From Cupriavidus basilensis (GTDB lineage: Bacteria > Pseudomonadota > Gammaproteobacteria > Burkholderiales > Burkholderiaceae): a DNA stretch of 64,000 nucleotides. The position numbers and the translations under genes are program-made. Under the pieces are notes generated by a model. The model did no database searches. It saw only the letters and a list, made by a program, of their open reading frames with translations, and was not told the DNA's origin. Where the stretch lies: contig NZ_BBQM01000011.1 of the NCBI RefSeq assembly GCF_000876015.1, positions 276,888-340,887 on the forward strand, given 5' to 3'. Numbering within the stretch: position 1 is the stretch's first letter; every line of letters begins with the position of its first letter. Below, piece by piece: positions 52,109 through 61,574 of this stretch.

Positions 52109-52151
52109 TCTCAGCCTCGGTGTGCGGCGGCGTTCTGCGCGCCGGCTTGTT

Positions 52152-52183
52152 TATGTTCGAACATATTGTGTATGCTGAACATA
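52152..52183 (-). promoter_or_regulatory. Operator candidate upstream of the SDR operon
   Basis: A perfect 14-bp palindrome TATGTTCGAACATA (52152-52165) is followed by an imperfect copy TATGCTGAACATA (52171-52183). It lies 44-75 bases upstream of the SDR ATG, in an AT-rich patch that probably holds the promoter. The regulator may be the GntR protein at the end of the operon. Confidence 0.65.
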
Positions 52184-52462
52184 TTGATGTCAAGCCTGCG
52201 CCGCCGCCGGCGGAGATGGCGGGCGTGGCGCCGGGCTGGCGCGCAGGAAGCGAGGAAAGCTGGATGCGCGAACGCGCAGGGTGACGGCGGGAGAGGGGAG
52301 GTGTGAGTCGACGAACAGGCTGGCAGGCGTGCCGGCAAGAGATGGCGTCCGCGCAAGGGAACGCGGCAGGCAGGAGGTAACGCGGGGGAGGGGTGGCACG
52401 CGCGATGGCACGCGGGGCGGCGGTGCTTGCTGTCCGCCATGCGCCAGGGCGAACCCAAAAGC
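52184..52462. other. Non-coding gap between SDR operon and tRNA-Asn terminator
   Basis: GC-rich, purine-skewed sequence without a supported gene. Short ORFs here have no family resemblance or ribosome site. No repeats or attachment-site duplicate recognised. Confidence 0.4.
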
Positions 52463-52492
52463 AAAAAAGCCCGCAATTGCTTGCGGGCTTTT
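52463..52492 (-). terminator. Terminator of tRNA-Asn
   Basis: AAAAGCCCGCAA (52465-52476) and TTGCGGGCTTTT (52481-52492), loop TTGC. On the minus strand six Ts follow at 52468-52463. Twelve bases after the tRNA 3' end. Confidence 0.9.
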
Positions 52493-52504
52493 CTACGATA
52501 CTTT

Positions 52505-52580
52505 TGGCTCCCCGAGCTGGGCTCGAACCAGCGACCTGCGGATTAACAGTCCGTCGCTCTACCAACTGAGCTATCAGGGA
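52505..52580 (-). tRNA. tRNA-Asn (anticodon GTT)
   Basis: A 76-base cloverleaf with encoded CCA: acceptor TCCCTGA paired with the 3' strand, D-arm GCTCAGTTGGTAGAGC, anticodon loop CTGTTAA, T-arm GCTGGTTCGAGCCCAGC. It has its own promoter and terminator. Confidence 0.96.
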
Positions 52581-52595
52581 ACAGCAGAGAAAAGG

Positions 52596-52625
52596 ATTAT
52601 AACCAGTTTCTCGTTTATTCGTCAA
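52596..52625 (-). promoter_or_regulatory. Sigma-70 promoter of tRNA-Asn
   Basis: On the minus strand TTGACG (52625-52620) and a perfect TATAAT (52601-52596), spacing 18. Start expected about ten bases upstream of the tRNA. Confidence 0.87.
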
Positions 52626-52774
52626 CACCTGCGCGGTAGTTCTTACCGCCGGTGCCGCGAAACTTCTGGTTCCGCCTGAACGATCCCGATGCGCCGGCCG
52701 GTGCTGCTGGCCGCGTGCCGTCGGTGTTCGATGGCGAGGGCCACATTATAGGCAATGTTTTTGATTTCTGCCAT

Positions 52775-52800
52775 AAAAAACCGCCCGGAAGGGCGGTTTT
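52775..52800 (-). terminator. Terminator of the ferredoxin reductase gene
   Basis: AAAACCGCCC (52777-52786) and GGGCGGTTTT (52791-52800), loop GGAA. On the minus strand six Ts follow. Forty-one bases after the reductase stop. Confidence 0.9.
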
Positions 52801-52841
52801 CTTTGTTCCCATCCGCTTCACCGGACGGTGGCCATCGCCGT

Positions 52842-53948
52842 TCAGTCGAACACGGGCGAATCGACGCCCAGGATCTTGTGCAGCTTCGGCGAGGTGGTGG
52901 TGTACTGCATGTGGATTTTCTTCTCGGGGAAGATGTAGGGCGCGGCGCCGAAGGCGGCCAGCGCGGCTTCGTGGAAGCCCGAGAGGATCAGCTTCTTCTT
53001 GCCGGGGTAGGTGTTGATGTCGCCCACCGCGAAGATGCCCGGGATGTTGGTCTCGAACTTCTCGGTGTCCACCTTGATCTGCTTGCGCTCGAGCGCCAGG
53101 CCCCACTCGGCGATCGGGCCGAGCTTGGGCGACAGGCCGAAGAACACCAGCAGGTCGTCCAGCGGCAGGCGGCGCGTCACGCCGTCGGCGCCGGTCACCT
53201 TGATCTCGGTGAGCAGGCCGTCCTTTTCCTCGTAGCCGCCGATCTGGCCGACCACGAACTGCATTTCCAGCTGCTCGCACAGTTCCTTCATCTTGGCCAC
53301 CGAGGCGGGCGCCGCGCGGAAGCCGTCGCGGCGGTGGATCATCACCACCGACTCGGCCTTGCCGACCAGGTCCAGCGTCCAGTCGAGCGCGGAGTCGCCG
53401 CCGCCGACGATGACCAGGTTGCGGCCGTGGAAGCGGCTCGGATCCTTGACGCGGTAGAACAGCTGCTTGCCCTCGAACCTGTCGATGCCCTCGACCTTGA
53501 CCGTGCGCGGCTGGAACGAGCCCACGCCGGCGGCGATGAAGATGGTCTTGGTGATGAAGCGCGTGCCGAGCGAGGTCTCGACGAAGAAGCGGCCGTCGTC
53601 GCGGCGCTCCACCACCGAGACTTCCTGGCCCAGGTGGAAGGTCGGCTCGAACGGCTCGATCTGCTTGAGCAGGTTGTCGGTGAGCTCCTGGCCGGTGCAG
53701 ATGGGCACCGCCGGGATGTCGTAGATCGGCTTGTCCGGATACAGCTCCACGCACTGGCCGCCCACCACCTTCAGCGAGTCGATCACGTGCGCCTTGATTT
53801 CGAGCAGGCCCAGTTCGAAGACCTGGAAGAGTCCGACCGGTCCGGCGCCGACGATCAGCGCGTCGATTTCCAGCGGCTGGCCGCCGGCGTTGCCGGTGGC
53901 CACGCTGAGGCTGGCGTCGGCGACGGGGTTAGGAATGCTCAAGTCCAT
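52842..53948 (-). CDS. Ferredoxin--NADP+ reductase (thioredoxin-reductase-like type)
   Basis: 368 aa FAD- and NAD(P)-binding enzyme. FAD motif GAGPVG at about residues 34-39, NADP motif [10 protein letters not shown] near 190, and C-terminal ATG-like FAD motif [13 protein letters not shown]. It lacks the CxxC redox pair of true thioredoxin reductase, matching the YumC-type ferredoxin reductases. It lies downstream of the FdxA ferredoxin gene on the same strand (111-base gap), its likely partner. Confidence 0.92.
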   Translation of the reverse strand: MDLSIPNPVADASLSVATGNAGGQPLEIDALIVGAGPVGLFQVFELGLLEIKAHVIDSLKVVGGQCVELYPDKPIYDIPAVPICTGQELTDNLLKQIEPFEPTFHLGQEVSVVERRDDGRFFVETSLGTRFITKTIFIAAGVGSFQPRTVKVEGIDRFEGKQLFYRVKDPSRFHGRNLVIVGGGDSALDWTLDLVGKAESVVMIHRRDGFRAAPASVAKMKELCEQLEMQFVVGQIGGYEEKDGLLTEIKVTGADGVTRRLPLDDLLVFFGLSPKLGPIAEWGLALERKQIKVDTEKFETNIPGIFAVGDINTYPGKKKLILSGFHEAALAAFGAAPYIFPEKKIHMQYTTTSPKLHKILGVDSPVFD

Positions 53949-54059
53949 ATTCGTCCTGATACGTTGTGGGCACCGATGTGCCCGGCATGACGGGAAAACG
54001 CGTATGTGGGGACGGCTTCCTGGCCTGTTCTGCTCTCTTGTTCCGGCGGATCCAGGCGT

Positions 54060-54383
54060 TCAGCGCTCGAGGTACTGCAGCTTGTCGCCGACGTCCTTCC
54101 ACTGGTCGGCGTCGGGCAGCGGCGACTTGGTCTTGGTGATGGACGGCCAGTTGCGCGCGAGCTCGGCGTTGAGGTCGATGTACTGCTGCTGGTCGCCGGG
54201 CACGTCTTCTTCCGCGTAGATCGCGTTCACCGGGCATTCCGCCACGCACACCGCGCAATCGATACACTCGTCCGGGTCGATGGTGAGAAAGTTCGGACCT
54301 TCGCGGAAGCAATCGACCGGACACACGTCGACGCAGTCGGTGTATTTGCAGCGGATGCAGGATTCGGTGACAACGTGAGTCAT
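54060..54383 (-). CDS. fdxA: 7Fe ferredoxin FdxA
   Basis: 107-aa electron carrier of the Azotobacter FdI type. By alignment to FdI, Cys9, Cys17 and Cys50 should bind [3Fe-4S], and Cys21, Cys40, Cys43 and Cys46 the [4Fe-4S] cluster. The C-terminal extension after residue 60 ([17 protein letters not shown]) is typical. Weak ribosome site. Probably supplies electrons from or to the downstream reductase. Confidence 0.95.
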   Translation of the reverse strand: MTHVVTESCIRCKYTDCVDVCPVDCFREGPNFLTIDPDECIDCAVCVAECPVNAIYAEEDVPGDQQQYIDLNAELARNWPSITKTKSPLPDADQWKDVGDKLQYLER

Positions 54384-54753
54384 TTCGGTTCCAGAAAAAC
54401 GGGGTCGGCTTCGATGGGGGGATCAGGCTTGCTGTGCACTGCGAATCACGCCGCCGGGCGGGGCCGGATGGGATGCCCCGCGGGTTCACCATCCGTCCAC
54501 CATGAGTTCACCGTGCGCGGCGCGAGCGCAGGCCGTGGCCTTTCAAAGACCGATATTGTAGCCGAGGCGCAAACCTAGGGTAATCCTCCTATATAGCCGG
54601 ATCAGATAGTTTTCTTATTTCTTTATGTAGGTTTGATCCAGCGCAGTACCGGCGCGCCCGCGCCGGCGCGCTTTGCTGGCTCCCGGCCCGGCGCCGTTGT
54701 ATGCTCCCCAGGGCCTGCCCGCGCCGCCGGCGCGACAAAACGAGGAGAACGCC
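54384..54753. other. Divergent intergenic region upstream of fdxA and the exported protein gene
   Basis: No gene supported. A conspicuous AT-rich segment at 54571-54634 is bounded by a 7-bp inverted repeat AAACCTA/TAGGTTT and includes CCTAGGGTAATCCTCCTATATAG. It is the only AT-rich part of the region and is a likely site of divergent promoters or regulator binding. Confidence 0.45.
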
Positions 54754-55302
54754 ATGCCAGTTCCCGTCCGCCAGCAGCCCGCCGGCAGCGCCCGGCGCAC
54801 GCGCGCGGCGGCGCGGCTCGCCGGGCTGGCGCTGCTGCCGGCCCTGGCCGCGCCGGTGGCGCACGCGCAGACGCTGGCGCAGGCCGGCGGCCCGTCCGAG
54901 AGCGTGGTGGCGCGGCTGATGGCGTGGCGCATGGAGACCGACCGGCCGGTGTCGCTGGCCGCGCTGACCCGCTTCGAATGGGACGACTTCGGCGTGGTGG
55001 TCGAGCCCGCCGGCGAGGCCGTGGCCAATTGCGGCCAGGCCGGCTTCATGCCGTGCGATGCGGGCCTGCAGCCGGCGCGCGGCGCGCCGGTCCAGGTGCT
55101 GGTGTTCCGCCGCGCGGCCACGCCGGTCTACCACGAGCGCATCACGGTGCGCTCGGCCGTGTTCGCCGAACCGCTGCCGAGCGCCGTGCCGCGCGCGCAG
55201 GCCACGCTGATCGGATGCCCCGGCTACAACGGCGAGACGCTGTGGTGCCTGCGCGGCAGCGCGCGCGGCCGCCAGCCGGACCGCTTCCTCGATGGCGGGT
55301 GA
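54754..55302 (+). CDS. Exported protein of unknown function
   Basis: 182 aa. It has a Sec-type signal peptide with twin arginines early (RRTRAAARLAGLALLPALAA) and cleavage expected after VAHA. The mature part contains four Cys in two pairs (NCGQAGFMPC and IGCPGYNGETLWC), probably disulfides in the periplasm. No family recognised. Start chosen at ATG 54754 because of GAGGAG upstream; an earlier in-frame start lacks one. It stands alone before pncB. Confidence 0.75.
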   Translation: MPVPVRQQPAGSARRTRAAARLAGLALLPALAAPVAHAQTLAQAGGPSESVVARLMAWRMETDRPVSLAALTRFEWDDFGVVVEPAGEAVANCGQAGFMPCDAGLQPARGAPVQVLVFRRAATPVYHERITVRSAVFAEPLPSAVPRAQATLIGCPGYNGETLWCLRGSARGRQPDRFLDGG

Positions 55303-55379
55303 GCGCGCCCGCCGCCAGCCCTGCGTGCGCGCTTTCGGTTAGCATGTCGCACTGACTTGGCTTTGCCGTCCGGCCTGAC

Positions 55380-56558
55380 ATGATCATCTCATCCCTGCTC
55401 GACACCGACCTGTACAAATTCACCATGATGCAGGTGGTGCTGCACCATTTCCCGGCGGCGCAGGTCGAGTACCGCTTCAAGTGCCGCAACGCGGGCATGG
55501 ACCTGACGCCATACGTGGACGAGATCCGCGACGAGATCGCCCAGTTGTGCCAGGTGCGTTTCACCGAGGACGAGCTCGACTACCTGCGCGGCCTGCGCTT
55601 CATCAAGAGCGATTTCGTCGATTTCCTCGGACTGTTCCACCTCAACCAGAAATACGTCACGGTGGCGCCCGCCGCATCGGGCGCGGGCGAGATCGAGATC
55701 ACCATCCGCGGCCCGTGGCTGCACACCATCCTGTTCGAGGTGCCGCTGCTGGCCATCGTCAACGAGGTGTACTTCCGCAACACGCAGCCGCAGCCGGACT
55801 GGCGCGAAGGCCGCCGCCGGCTCGAAGAGAAGCTGGCCCTGCTGAAGATGCCCGGCCACGCCGACTGCGTGATCGCCGACTACGGCTCGCGGCGCCGCTT
55901 CTCGCGCGACTGGCAGGAAGAGGTGCTGCAGACCATGCGCCGCGTGCTCGGGCCCCAGCTGGCCGGCACCAGCAACGTGCATTTCGCGCGCATGCACAAC
56001 CTGATTCCGCTGGGCACGATGGCGCATGAATACCTGCAGGCCTGCCAGGCGCTCGGCCCGCGGCTGCGCGACTCGCAGGTGTTCGCGCTCGAGGTGTGGG
56101 CCAAGGAGTACCGCGGCGACCTCGGCATCGCCTTGTCCGATACCTACGGCTTCGACGCCTTCCTGCGCGACTTCGACCTCTATTTCTGCAAGCTGTTCGA
56201 CGGCGTGCGCCACGATTCCGGCGACCCCTTCGCGTGGGGCGAGCGCATGCTGGCCCACTACGCCGCGGGCCGCGTCGACCCGCTGGGCAAGACGCTGATC
56301 TTCAGCGACAGCCTCGACATCCCGCGCGTGATCGAGCTGTACGAGCGCTTCGGCGGGCGCTGCCGGCTGGCCTTCGGCGTGGGCACCAACCTCACCAACG
56401 ACCTCGGCTACACGCCGCTGCAGATCGTCATCAAGATGACCCGCTGCAACGGGCAGCCGGTGGCCAAGCTGTCGGACACGCCCGAGAAGACCATGTGCGA
56501 CGATCCCGCCTACCTGACCTACCTGCGGCAGGTATTCGGCATCAAGGCGCCGGCCTGA
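55380..56558 (+). CDS. pncB: Nicotinate phosphoribosyltransferase
   Basis: 392 aa, NAD salvage enzyme making nicotinate mononucleotide from nicotinate and [25 protein letters not shown] at the N-terminus, [20 protein letters not shown] (region of the phosphorylated His) and [20 protein letters not shown] are family signatures. Length close to the E. coli enzyme (400). No strong ribosome site. Confidence 0.96.
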   Translation: MIISSLLDTDLYKFTMMQVVLHHFPAAQVEYRFKCRNAGMDLTPYVDEIRDEIAQLCQVRFTEDELDYLRGLRFIKSDFVDFLGLFHLNQKYVTVAPAASGAGEIEITIRGPWLHTILFEVPLLAIVNEVYFRNTQPQPDWREGRRRLEEKLALLKMPGHADCVIADYGSRRRFSRDWQEEVLQTMRRVLGPQLAGTSNVHFARMHNLIPLGTMAHEYLQACQALGPRLRDSQVFALEVWAKEYRGDLGIALSDTYGFDAFLRDFDLYFCKLFDGVRHDSGDPFAWGERMLAHYAAGRVDPLGKTLIFSDSLDIPRVIELYERFGGRCRLAFGVGTNLTNDLGYTPLQIVIKMTRCNGQPVAKLSDTPEKTMCDDPAYLTYLRQVFGIKAPA

Positions 56559-56611
56559 ACCCGGGAACCCCGGCCTCCAGACATTCCGCATCCACCACCG
56601 GACAGCAACGC

Positions 56612-57298
56612 ATGGACACCTCTTCCGCACGCGACCGCATCTTCGCCCGCATCCGCGCCGCCCAGGGCCGCGCCGCCGGAGTCAGCAACGGCGAGCGCGC
56701 GGCGGTGGCCGACTATCTCGCGCGCCATCCGGCCGGCCCGCGCCCGCCGGCGCCGGCGGACCGCATCGCCGCGTTCGAGGCGCAGGCGCTCAAGCTGGCC
56801 TCCACGGTGGCGCGCGTGGCGACGCTGGCCGACGTGCCGGCCGAGGCCGCGCGCTACCTCGACAGCCTGGGCCTGGCGCGCCGCGCCATCGCCTGGGACA
56901 GCTTCGGCGCGCTCGACTGGCAGGCGCACGGCCTGGCGGTGGAGTGCCGCCTGCCCGAGCGCGACGCGCAGGCCGACCACGACCACGGCGACCTGGTCGG
57001 CATCACCGGCTGCTTCTGCGCCATCGCCGAGACCGGCTCGCTGATGCTGCTGTCCGGGCCGCGGACCTTTGCCTCGGCCGCGCTGCTGCCGGAGACGCAT
57101 ATCGCGGTGGTGCCGGTCTCGCGCATCGTCGACGGCCTCGAGGACGCCTTCGCGCTGGTGCGCGGCGAGCGCGGCGAATTGCCGCGCGCCACCAACGTCA
57201 TCAGCGGCCCGTCGCGCACCGGCGACATCGAGCAGACCATCGTGCTCGGCGCGCACGGGCCCTACCGCGTGCACGTGATCCTGGTCGAGCAGGACTGA
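56612..57298 (+). CDS. LUD-domain protein (LutC/YkgG family)
   Basis: 228 aa. The LUD domain motifs GITGCFCAIAETGSLML and ISGPSRTGDIEQTIVLGAHGP are clear. LutC normally works with LutA and LutB in oxidation of L-lactate; neither is in this window, so it is an orphan here. ATG at 56612, 53 bases after pncB, so likely co-transcribed with it. Function at this locus uncertain. Confidence 0.88.
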   Translation: MDTSSARDRIFARIRAAQGRAAGVSNGERAAVADYLARHPAGPRPPAPADRIAAFEAQALKLASTVARVATLADVPAEAARYLDSLGLARRAIAWDSFGALDWQAHGLAVECRLPERDAQADHDHGDLVGITGCFCAIAETGSLMLLSGPRTFASAALLPETHIAVVPVSRIVDGLEDAFALVRGERGELPRATNVISGPSRTGDIEQTIVLGAHGPYRVHVILVEQD

Positions 57299-57506
57299 GC
57301 GCCGCGCGCCCGGCGCCCGCGCGGGAAAGCCGCAGGAAAGTTCGGCGGAAAGCCGGCGGAAAGCCACGGCGATTGCTTTACACTTGAGGCCTTCGCCGCG
57401 CGCCGGCGGCCCGCCGTGCCGGCGCCTTGCCAGCCGGCGCGCTGTCTCCGCCCGCCGCCTTCGCCCGGCGCGGGTGCCGCAATCCAGAACCAGGAGATCC
57501 CGCCCG

Positions 57507-58931
57507 ATGCGCCGTGCCCCCGCCTTGCTTTCACCACTGCTCGCGCTGACGCCCGGCCTGGCCGGCGCGGCGGAGCTCGACGGTGCGGCGCTGTCGCCGG
57601 CATGGGCCCTGCCGTTCGCCGGCACGCTGCTGTCGATCGCGCTGTTGCCGCTGCTCGCGCCGCGCTTCTGGCATCACCACTACGGCAAGGTCGTGGCGGC
57701 CTGGGCGCTGCTGTTCCTGGTGCCGTTCGCGCTGGCCTTCGGCGCGCATGCGGCGGCCGCCAGCGCCGTGCATGCGCTGCTTTCCGAATACGTGCCGTTC
57801 ATCGCGCTGATCGCCTCGCTGTACATCGTGGCCGGCGGCATCTGCGTGCGCGGCAACCTGCACGGCACGCCGCGCCTGAACACCGGCCTGCTCGCGCTCG
57901 GCACGGCGCTGGCCAGCCTGATGGGCACCACCGGCGCGGCCATGCTGCTGATCCGCCCGCTGCTGCGCGCCAACGACAACCGGCGCCACGTCGCGCACGT
58001 GGTGGTGTTCTTCATCTTCCTGGTGGCCAACGCGGGCGGCGCGCTCACGCCGCTCGGCGACCCGCCGCTGTTCCTGGGTTTCCTCAAGGGCGTGGATTTC
58101 TTCTGGACGCTGCGCAACATCCTGCCCGAGACCCTGTTCATCTGCGGCGCGCTGCTGGCGATCTTCTACTTCGTCGACCGGCACTACTACCTCAACAGGG
58201 AAGAAGAATTGCCGGCCGCGGCCGATCCCACGCCGGACTCGGCGGGCATCCGCATCGAGGGCAAGCGCAATTTCGTGCTGCTGCTGGCGGTGGTCGGGCT
58301 GGTGCTGATGAGCGGGCTGTGGCAGCCCGGCATCGCGTTCGACGTGATGGGCGCGCCGGTCGGCCTGCAGATGGCCGTGCGCGACGTGCTGCTGGTGGCG
58401 GTGGCGCTGCTGTCGCTGTGGATCACGCCGGCCGCGGCGCGCGCCGGCAACGAGTTCACCTGGGAGCCGATCCTCGAGGTGGGCAAGCTGTTCGCCGGCA
58501 TCTTCCTGACCATCATCCCGGTGATCGCCATGCTCAAGGCCGGCGCGGACGGCGCGTTCGCCGGCGTGATCGGCCTGGTCAGCGACGCCGGCGGCCAGCC
58601 CGTCGACGGCATGTATTTCTGGGCTACCGGCATCCTGTCGTCGTTCCTCGACAACGCGCCGACCTACCTGGTGTTCTTCAATACCGCCGGCGGCGATGCC
58701 GCCACGCTGATGACGCGGAACGCCTCCACGCTGGCGGCGATCTCGGCGGGCGCCGTGTTCATGGGCGCCAATACCTACATCGGCAACGCGCCCAACCTGA
58801 TGGTCAAGGCCATCGCGGAAAGCCGCGGCGTGCGCATGCCCAGCTTCTTCGGCTACATGCTGTGGTCGGGGTGCGTGCTGGTGCCGTTGTTCCTGATGAT
58901 GACCTTTATCTTTTTCCACGTCCAAGCATGA
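57507..58931 (+). CDS. NhaD-type sodium:proton antiporter / UIT2 carrier
   Basis: 474-aa inner-membrane protein with about 12 spans and a cleavable-looking N-terminal hydrophobic segment. It belongs to the ion-transporter superfamily group with NhaD/ArsB. MGTTGAAMLLIRPLL, NAGGALTPLGDPPLFLGFLKG and FLDNAPTYLVFFNTAGGD are the conserved re-entrant motifs. Start ATG 57507 after AGGAGA. Overlaps the next gene by four bases. The ion could be Na+; a dicarboxylate is less likely. Confidence 0.88.
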   Translation: MRRAPALLSPLLALTPGLAGAAELDGAALSPAWALPFAGTLLSIALLPLLAPRFWHHHYGKVVAAWALLFLVPFALAFGAHAAAASAVHALLSEYVPFIALIASLYIVAGGICVRGNLHGTPRLNTGLLALGTALASLMGTTGAAMLLIRPLLRANDNRRHVAHVVVFFIFLVANAGGALTPLGDPPLFLGFLKGVDFFWTLRNILPETLFICGALLAIFYFVDRHYYLNREEELPAAADPTPDSAGIRIEGKRNFVLLLAVVGLVLMSGLWQPGIAFDVMGAPVGLQMAVRDVLLVAVALLSLWITPAAARAGNEFTWEPILEVGKLFAGIFLTIIPVIAMLKAGADGAFAGVIGLVSDAGGQPVDGMYFWATGILSSFLDNAPTYLVFFNTAGGDAATLMTRNASTLAAISAGAVFMGANTYIGNAPNLMVKAIAESRGVRMPSFFGYMLWSGCVLVPLFLMMTFIFFHVQA

Positions 58932-59926
58932 GCAAGCCATCCATTCTCGTGACCCGCGCCGTCTTTCCCGAAGTGATCGACCGGCTCGCGCAGTATTTCG
59001 ACGTCGACAGCAACCAGCAGGACGAGGCGCTCGACGCCGCCGCGCTGAAGGCGCGCCTGGCCGGCAAGGCCGGCGTGCTGGCCAATGCCGCGGACCGCAT
59101 CGACGGCGCGCTGGTGGCGGCGCTGCCGGCGCTGCGCGCGGTCTGCAACATGGCCGTGGGCTACAACAACCTCGACGTGGCGGCGCTGACCGCCGCCGGC
59201 ATCGTGGCGACCAACACGCCCGACGTGCTGACGGAAACCACCGCCGATTTCGGCTGGGCCCTGCTGATGGCCACCGCGCGCCGCGTGACCGAGTCCGAGC
59301 ACTGGCTGCGCGCCGGCAAGTGGGAGCGCTGGAGCTTCGACATGTTCCTCGGCATGGACCTGCATGGCAGCACGCTCGGCATCCTCGGCATGGGCCGCAT
59401 CGGCCAGGCGCTGGCGCGGCGCGCGGCGGGCTTCGGCATGCCGGTGATCTACCACAACCGCAGCCGCCTGCCCGAGGACACCGAGCGCGCGCTCAACGCG
59501 CGCTACGTCAGCAAGGCCGGGCTGCTGGCGCAGTCCGACCACCTGATCCTGGTGCTGCCGTACAGCGCGCAGAGCCACCACAGCATCGGCGCGGCCGAGC
59601 TGGCGCAGATGAAGCCGTCGGCCACGCTGGTCAATCTCGCGCGCGGCGGCATCGTCGACGATGCCGCGCTGGCCGAGGCGCTGCGCGAGCGCCGCCTGTT
59701 CGCCGCCGGGCTCGACGTGTTCGAGGGCGAGCCGCAGGTGCATCCCGGCCTGCTGGCGGTGCCCAACGTGGTGCTGACCCCGCATATCGCCAGCGCCTCG
59801 GAGAAGACCCGCCGCGCGATGGCCGACCTTGCCGCCGACAACCTGATCGCCGCGCTCGACGCCGGGCCGCAGGCGGGGCACCCGTCCTCGGTGATCAATC
59901 CCGACGTGATGGCGCGCCGCCGCTGA
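58928..59926 (+). CDS. D-2-hydroxyacid dehydrogenase (glyoxylate/hydroxypyruvate reductase-like)
   Basis: 332 aa. NAD(P) motif GMGRIGQALARR near residue 158. Catalytic Arg in NLARGGIVDD, Glu in DVFEGEPQVHP and His in LTPHIASAS. Closest in character to glyoxylate/hydroxypyruvate reductases (GhrB/GyaR). Translationally coupled to the antiporter gene by an ATGA overlap. The physiological substrate could also be 2-ketogluconate or another 2-oxoacid. Confidence 0.92.
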   Translation: MSKPSILVTRAVFPEVIDRLAQYFDVDSNQQDEALDAAALKARLAGKAGVLANAADRIDGALVAALPALRAVCNMAVGYNNLDVAALTAAGIVATNTPDVLTETTADFGWALLMATARRVTESEHWLRAGKWERWSFDMFLGMDLHGSTLGILGMGRIGQALARRAAGFGMPVIYHNRSRLPEDTERALNARYVSKAGLLAQSDHLILVLPYSAQSHHSIGAAELAQMKPSATLVNLARGGIVDDAALAEALRERRLFAAGLDVFEGEPQVHPGLLAVPNVVLTPHIASASEKTRRAMADLAADNLIAALDAGPQAGHPSSVINPDVMARRR

Positions 59927-59987
59927 AGCCTGTGCGCCGCCGTGGCGCGCCATGCCGCCACGGCGTTCCCGATCCTTCCCGACCCAC

Positions 59988-61469
59988 ATGAACCTGATTT
60001 CCCTCCTGACGCTGGCGCTCGCGGCGGCCGCGGTATTGCTGCTGCTGGTATTGGTGCTGCGCGGGCGCGGCGACGGCGCCAGCCCGGAACTGGTGCGGCT
60101 GCTCGCCGAGCTGCGCGCCGAAGGCGCGCGCGGCACCGAGCGGCTCGACCGGCTCGAGCGCGAGCTGCGCACCGAGATCGCCGAGAGCGCCCGCACCGGC
60201 CGCGGCGAGGCCGGCCAGCAGATGATGCGCTTCCAGCAGGCGCTGTCGTCGCAGCTCACCAGCATCGCCACGCTGCAGAACAACCAGATCGACATGTTCG
60301 CGCAGCAGCTCGCCAAGCTGACCGAATCCAACGCCGCGCAGCTCGACCAGGTCCGGCAGAACCTGCTGGCGCAGGGCCAGCAGGCGCGCGAGGAGCAGGG
60401 CGCGGCGCTGCGCCGCTTCGGCGACGTGCTGCAGCAGCAGCTGGGGCAGATGTCCGAGGGCAACGAGCGGCGCCTGGGCGAGGTGCGCGCCACGCTCGAG
60501 CAGAAGCTCAAGGAGATCGAGGCCAACAACGCCGGCAAGCTCGAGGAGATGCGCCGCACCGTGGACGAGAAGCTGCACGCCACGCTCGAGCAGCGCCTGG
60601 GCGAGTCGTTCAAGCTGGTGTCCGAGCGGCTCGAGCAGGTGCATCGCGGGCTGGGCGAGATGCAGGCGCTGGCGCAGGGCGTGGGCGACCTCAAGCGCGT
60701 GCTGACCAACGTGAAGTCGCGCGGCACCTGGGGCGAGGTGCAGCTGGAGATGCTGCTCGAGCAGGTGCTGACCAGCGAGCAGTACGCCAAGAACGTGGAG
60801 ACCGTGCGCAATACCGGCGCGCGCGTGGAGTTCGCCATCCGCCTGCCGGGCAAGGACCCCGACGGCGGCGTGGTCTGGCTGCCGATCGACGCCAAGTTTC
60901 CCAAGGAGCAGTACGAGCGCCTGCTCGACGCGCAGGAGCGCGGCGACGCGGACGGCGTGGCCGCGGCCGGGCGCGAGCTGGAAGTGGCGATCCGGCGCGA
61001 GGCGCAGACCATCTCGGAGAAATACGTCTCGCCGCCGGCCACCACCGACTTCGCCATCCTGTTCCTGCCGACCGAGGGGCTGTACGCCGAAGTGCTGCGC
61101 CGCCCCGGCCTGGTCGACCTGCTGCAGCGCGACCACCGCATCACGGTGGCCGGGCCGACCACGCTGATGGCCCTGCTCAACAGCCTGCAGATGGGATTCC
61201 GCACGCTGGCGCTGGAGCGGCGCTCGAGCGAGGTGTGGAGCGTGCTCGGCGCGGTCAAGACCGAGTTCGGCAAGTTCGGCGTGGTGCTATCCCGGACGCG
61301 CGACACGCTCGAGCGGGCCGCGCGCAACATCGAGCAGGCCGAAGTGCGCACGCGCCAGATGGAGCGCAAGCTGCGCACGGTGGAGGCGCTGCCCGGCGAG
61401 GCCGCGCAGGAACTGCTGGGCCTGGAAGCGGCGCCGGAGCCGGACGGCGAGGAAGGGGAGGCCGGCTGA
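59988..61469 (+). CDS. rmuC: DNA recombination protein RmuC
   Basis: 493 aa. One N-terminal membrane span (SLLTLALAAAAVLLLLVLVL), a long coiled coil (about residues 30-220, Glu/Gln/Arg-rich), then the RmuC domain with SRGTWGEVQLEMLLEQVL and VVWLPIDAKFPKEQYERLL, a restriction-endonuclease-like core. RmuC limits DNA inversions at short repeats. Start ATG 59988 (MNLISLL); an in-frame ATG 36 bases earlier seems less likely. Confidence 0.95.
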   Translation: MNLISLLTLALAAAAVLLLLVLVLRGRGDGASPELVRLLAELRAEGARGTERLDRLERELRTEIAESARTGRGEAGQQMMRFQQALSSQLTSIATLQNNQIDMFAQQLAKLTESNAAQLDQVRQNLLAQGQQAREEQGAALRRFGDVLQQQLGQMSEGNERRLGEVRATLEQKLKEIEANNAGKLEEMRRTVDEKLHATLEQRLGESFKLVSERLEQVHRGLGEMQALAQGVGDLKRVLTNVKSRGTWGEVQLEMLLEQVLTSEQYAKNVETVRNTGARVEFAIRLPGKDPDGGVVWLPIDAKFPKEQYERLLDAQERGDADGVAAAGRELEVAIRREAQTISEKYVSPPATTDFAILFLPTEGLYAEVLRRPGLVDLLQRDHRITVAGPTTLMALLNSLQMGFRTLALERRSSEVWSVLGAVKTEFGKFGVVLSRTRDTLERAARNIEQAEVRTRQMERKLRTVEALPGEAAQELLGLEAAPEPDGEEGEAG

Positions 61470-61510
61470 GTGCCGGCGCCCGCGTGACGCCCGCGACAGC
61501 GGCAGGCAGC

Positions 61511-61540
61511 AAAAAGCGCATCGGAACGATGCGCTTTTTT
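61511..61540. terminator. Bidirectional terminator between rmuC and the membrane protein gene
   Basis: AAAAAGCGCATC (61511-61522) and GATGCGCTTTTT (61528-61539), loop GGAAC, with T-runs on both strands. Ends rmuC (plus) and the small membrane protein gene (minus). Confidence 0.93.
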
Positions 61541-61574
61541 CAGGCTTGCGGCCGGGCGGAGCGGGTGGACCGGA

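Noticed and set aside
41099..52580. Genomic island integrated at tRNA-Asn
   Set aside because: The accessory operons end near the tRNA-Asn 3' end, which suggested an island. I find no integrase, no transposase, no duplicate of the tRNA 3' end near 41 kb, and base composition like the surroundings.
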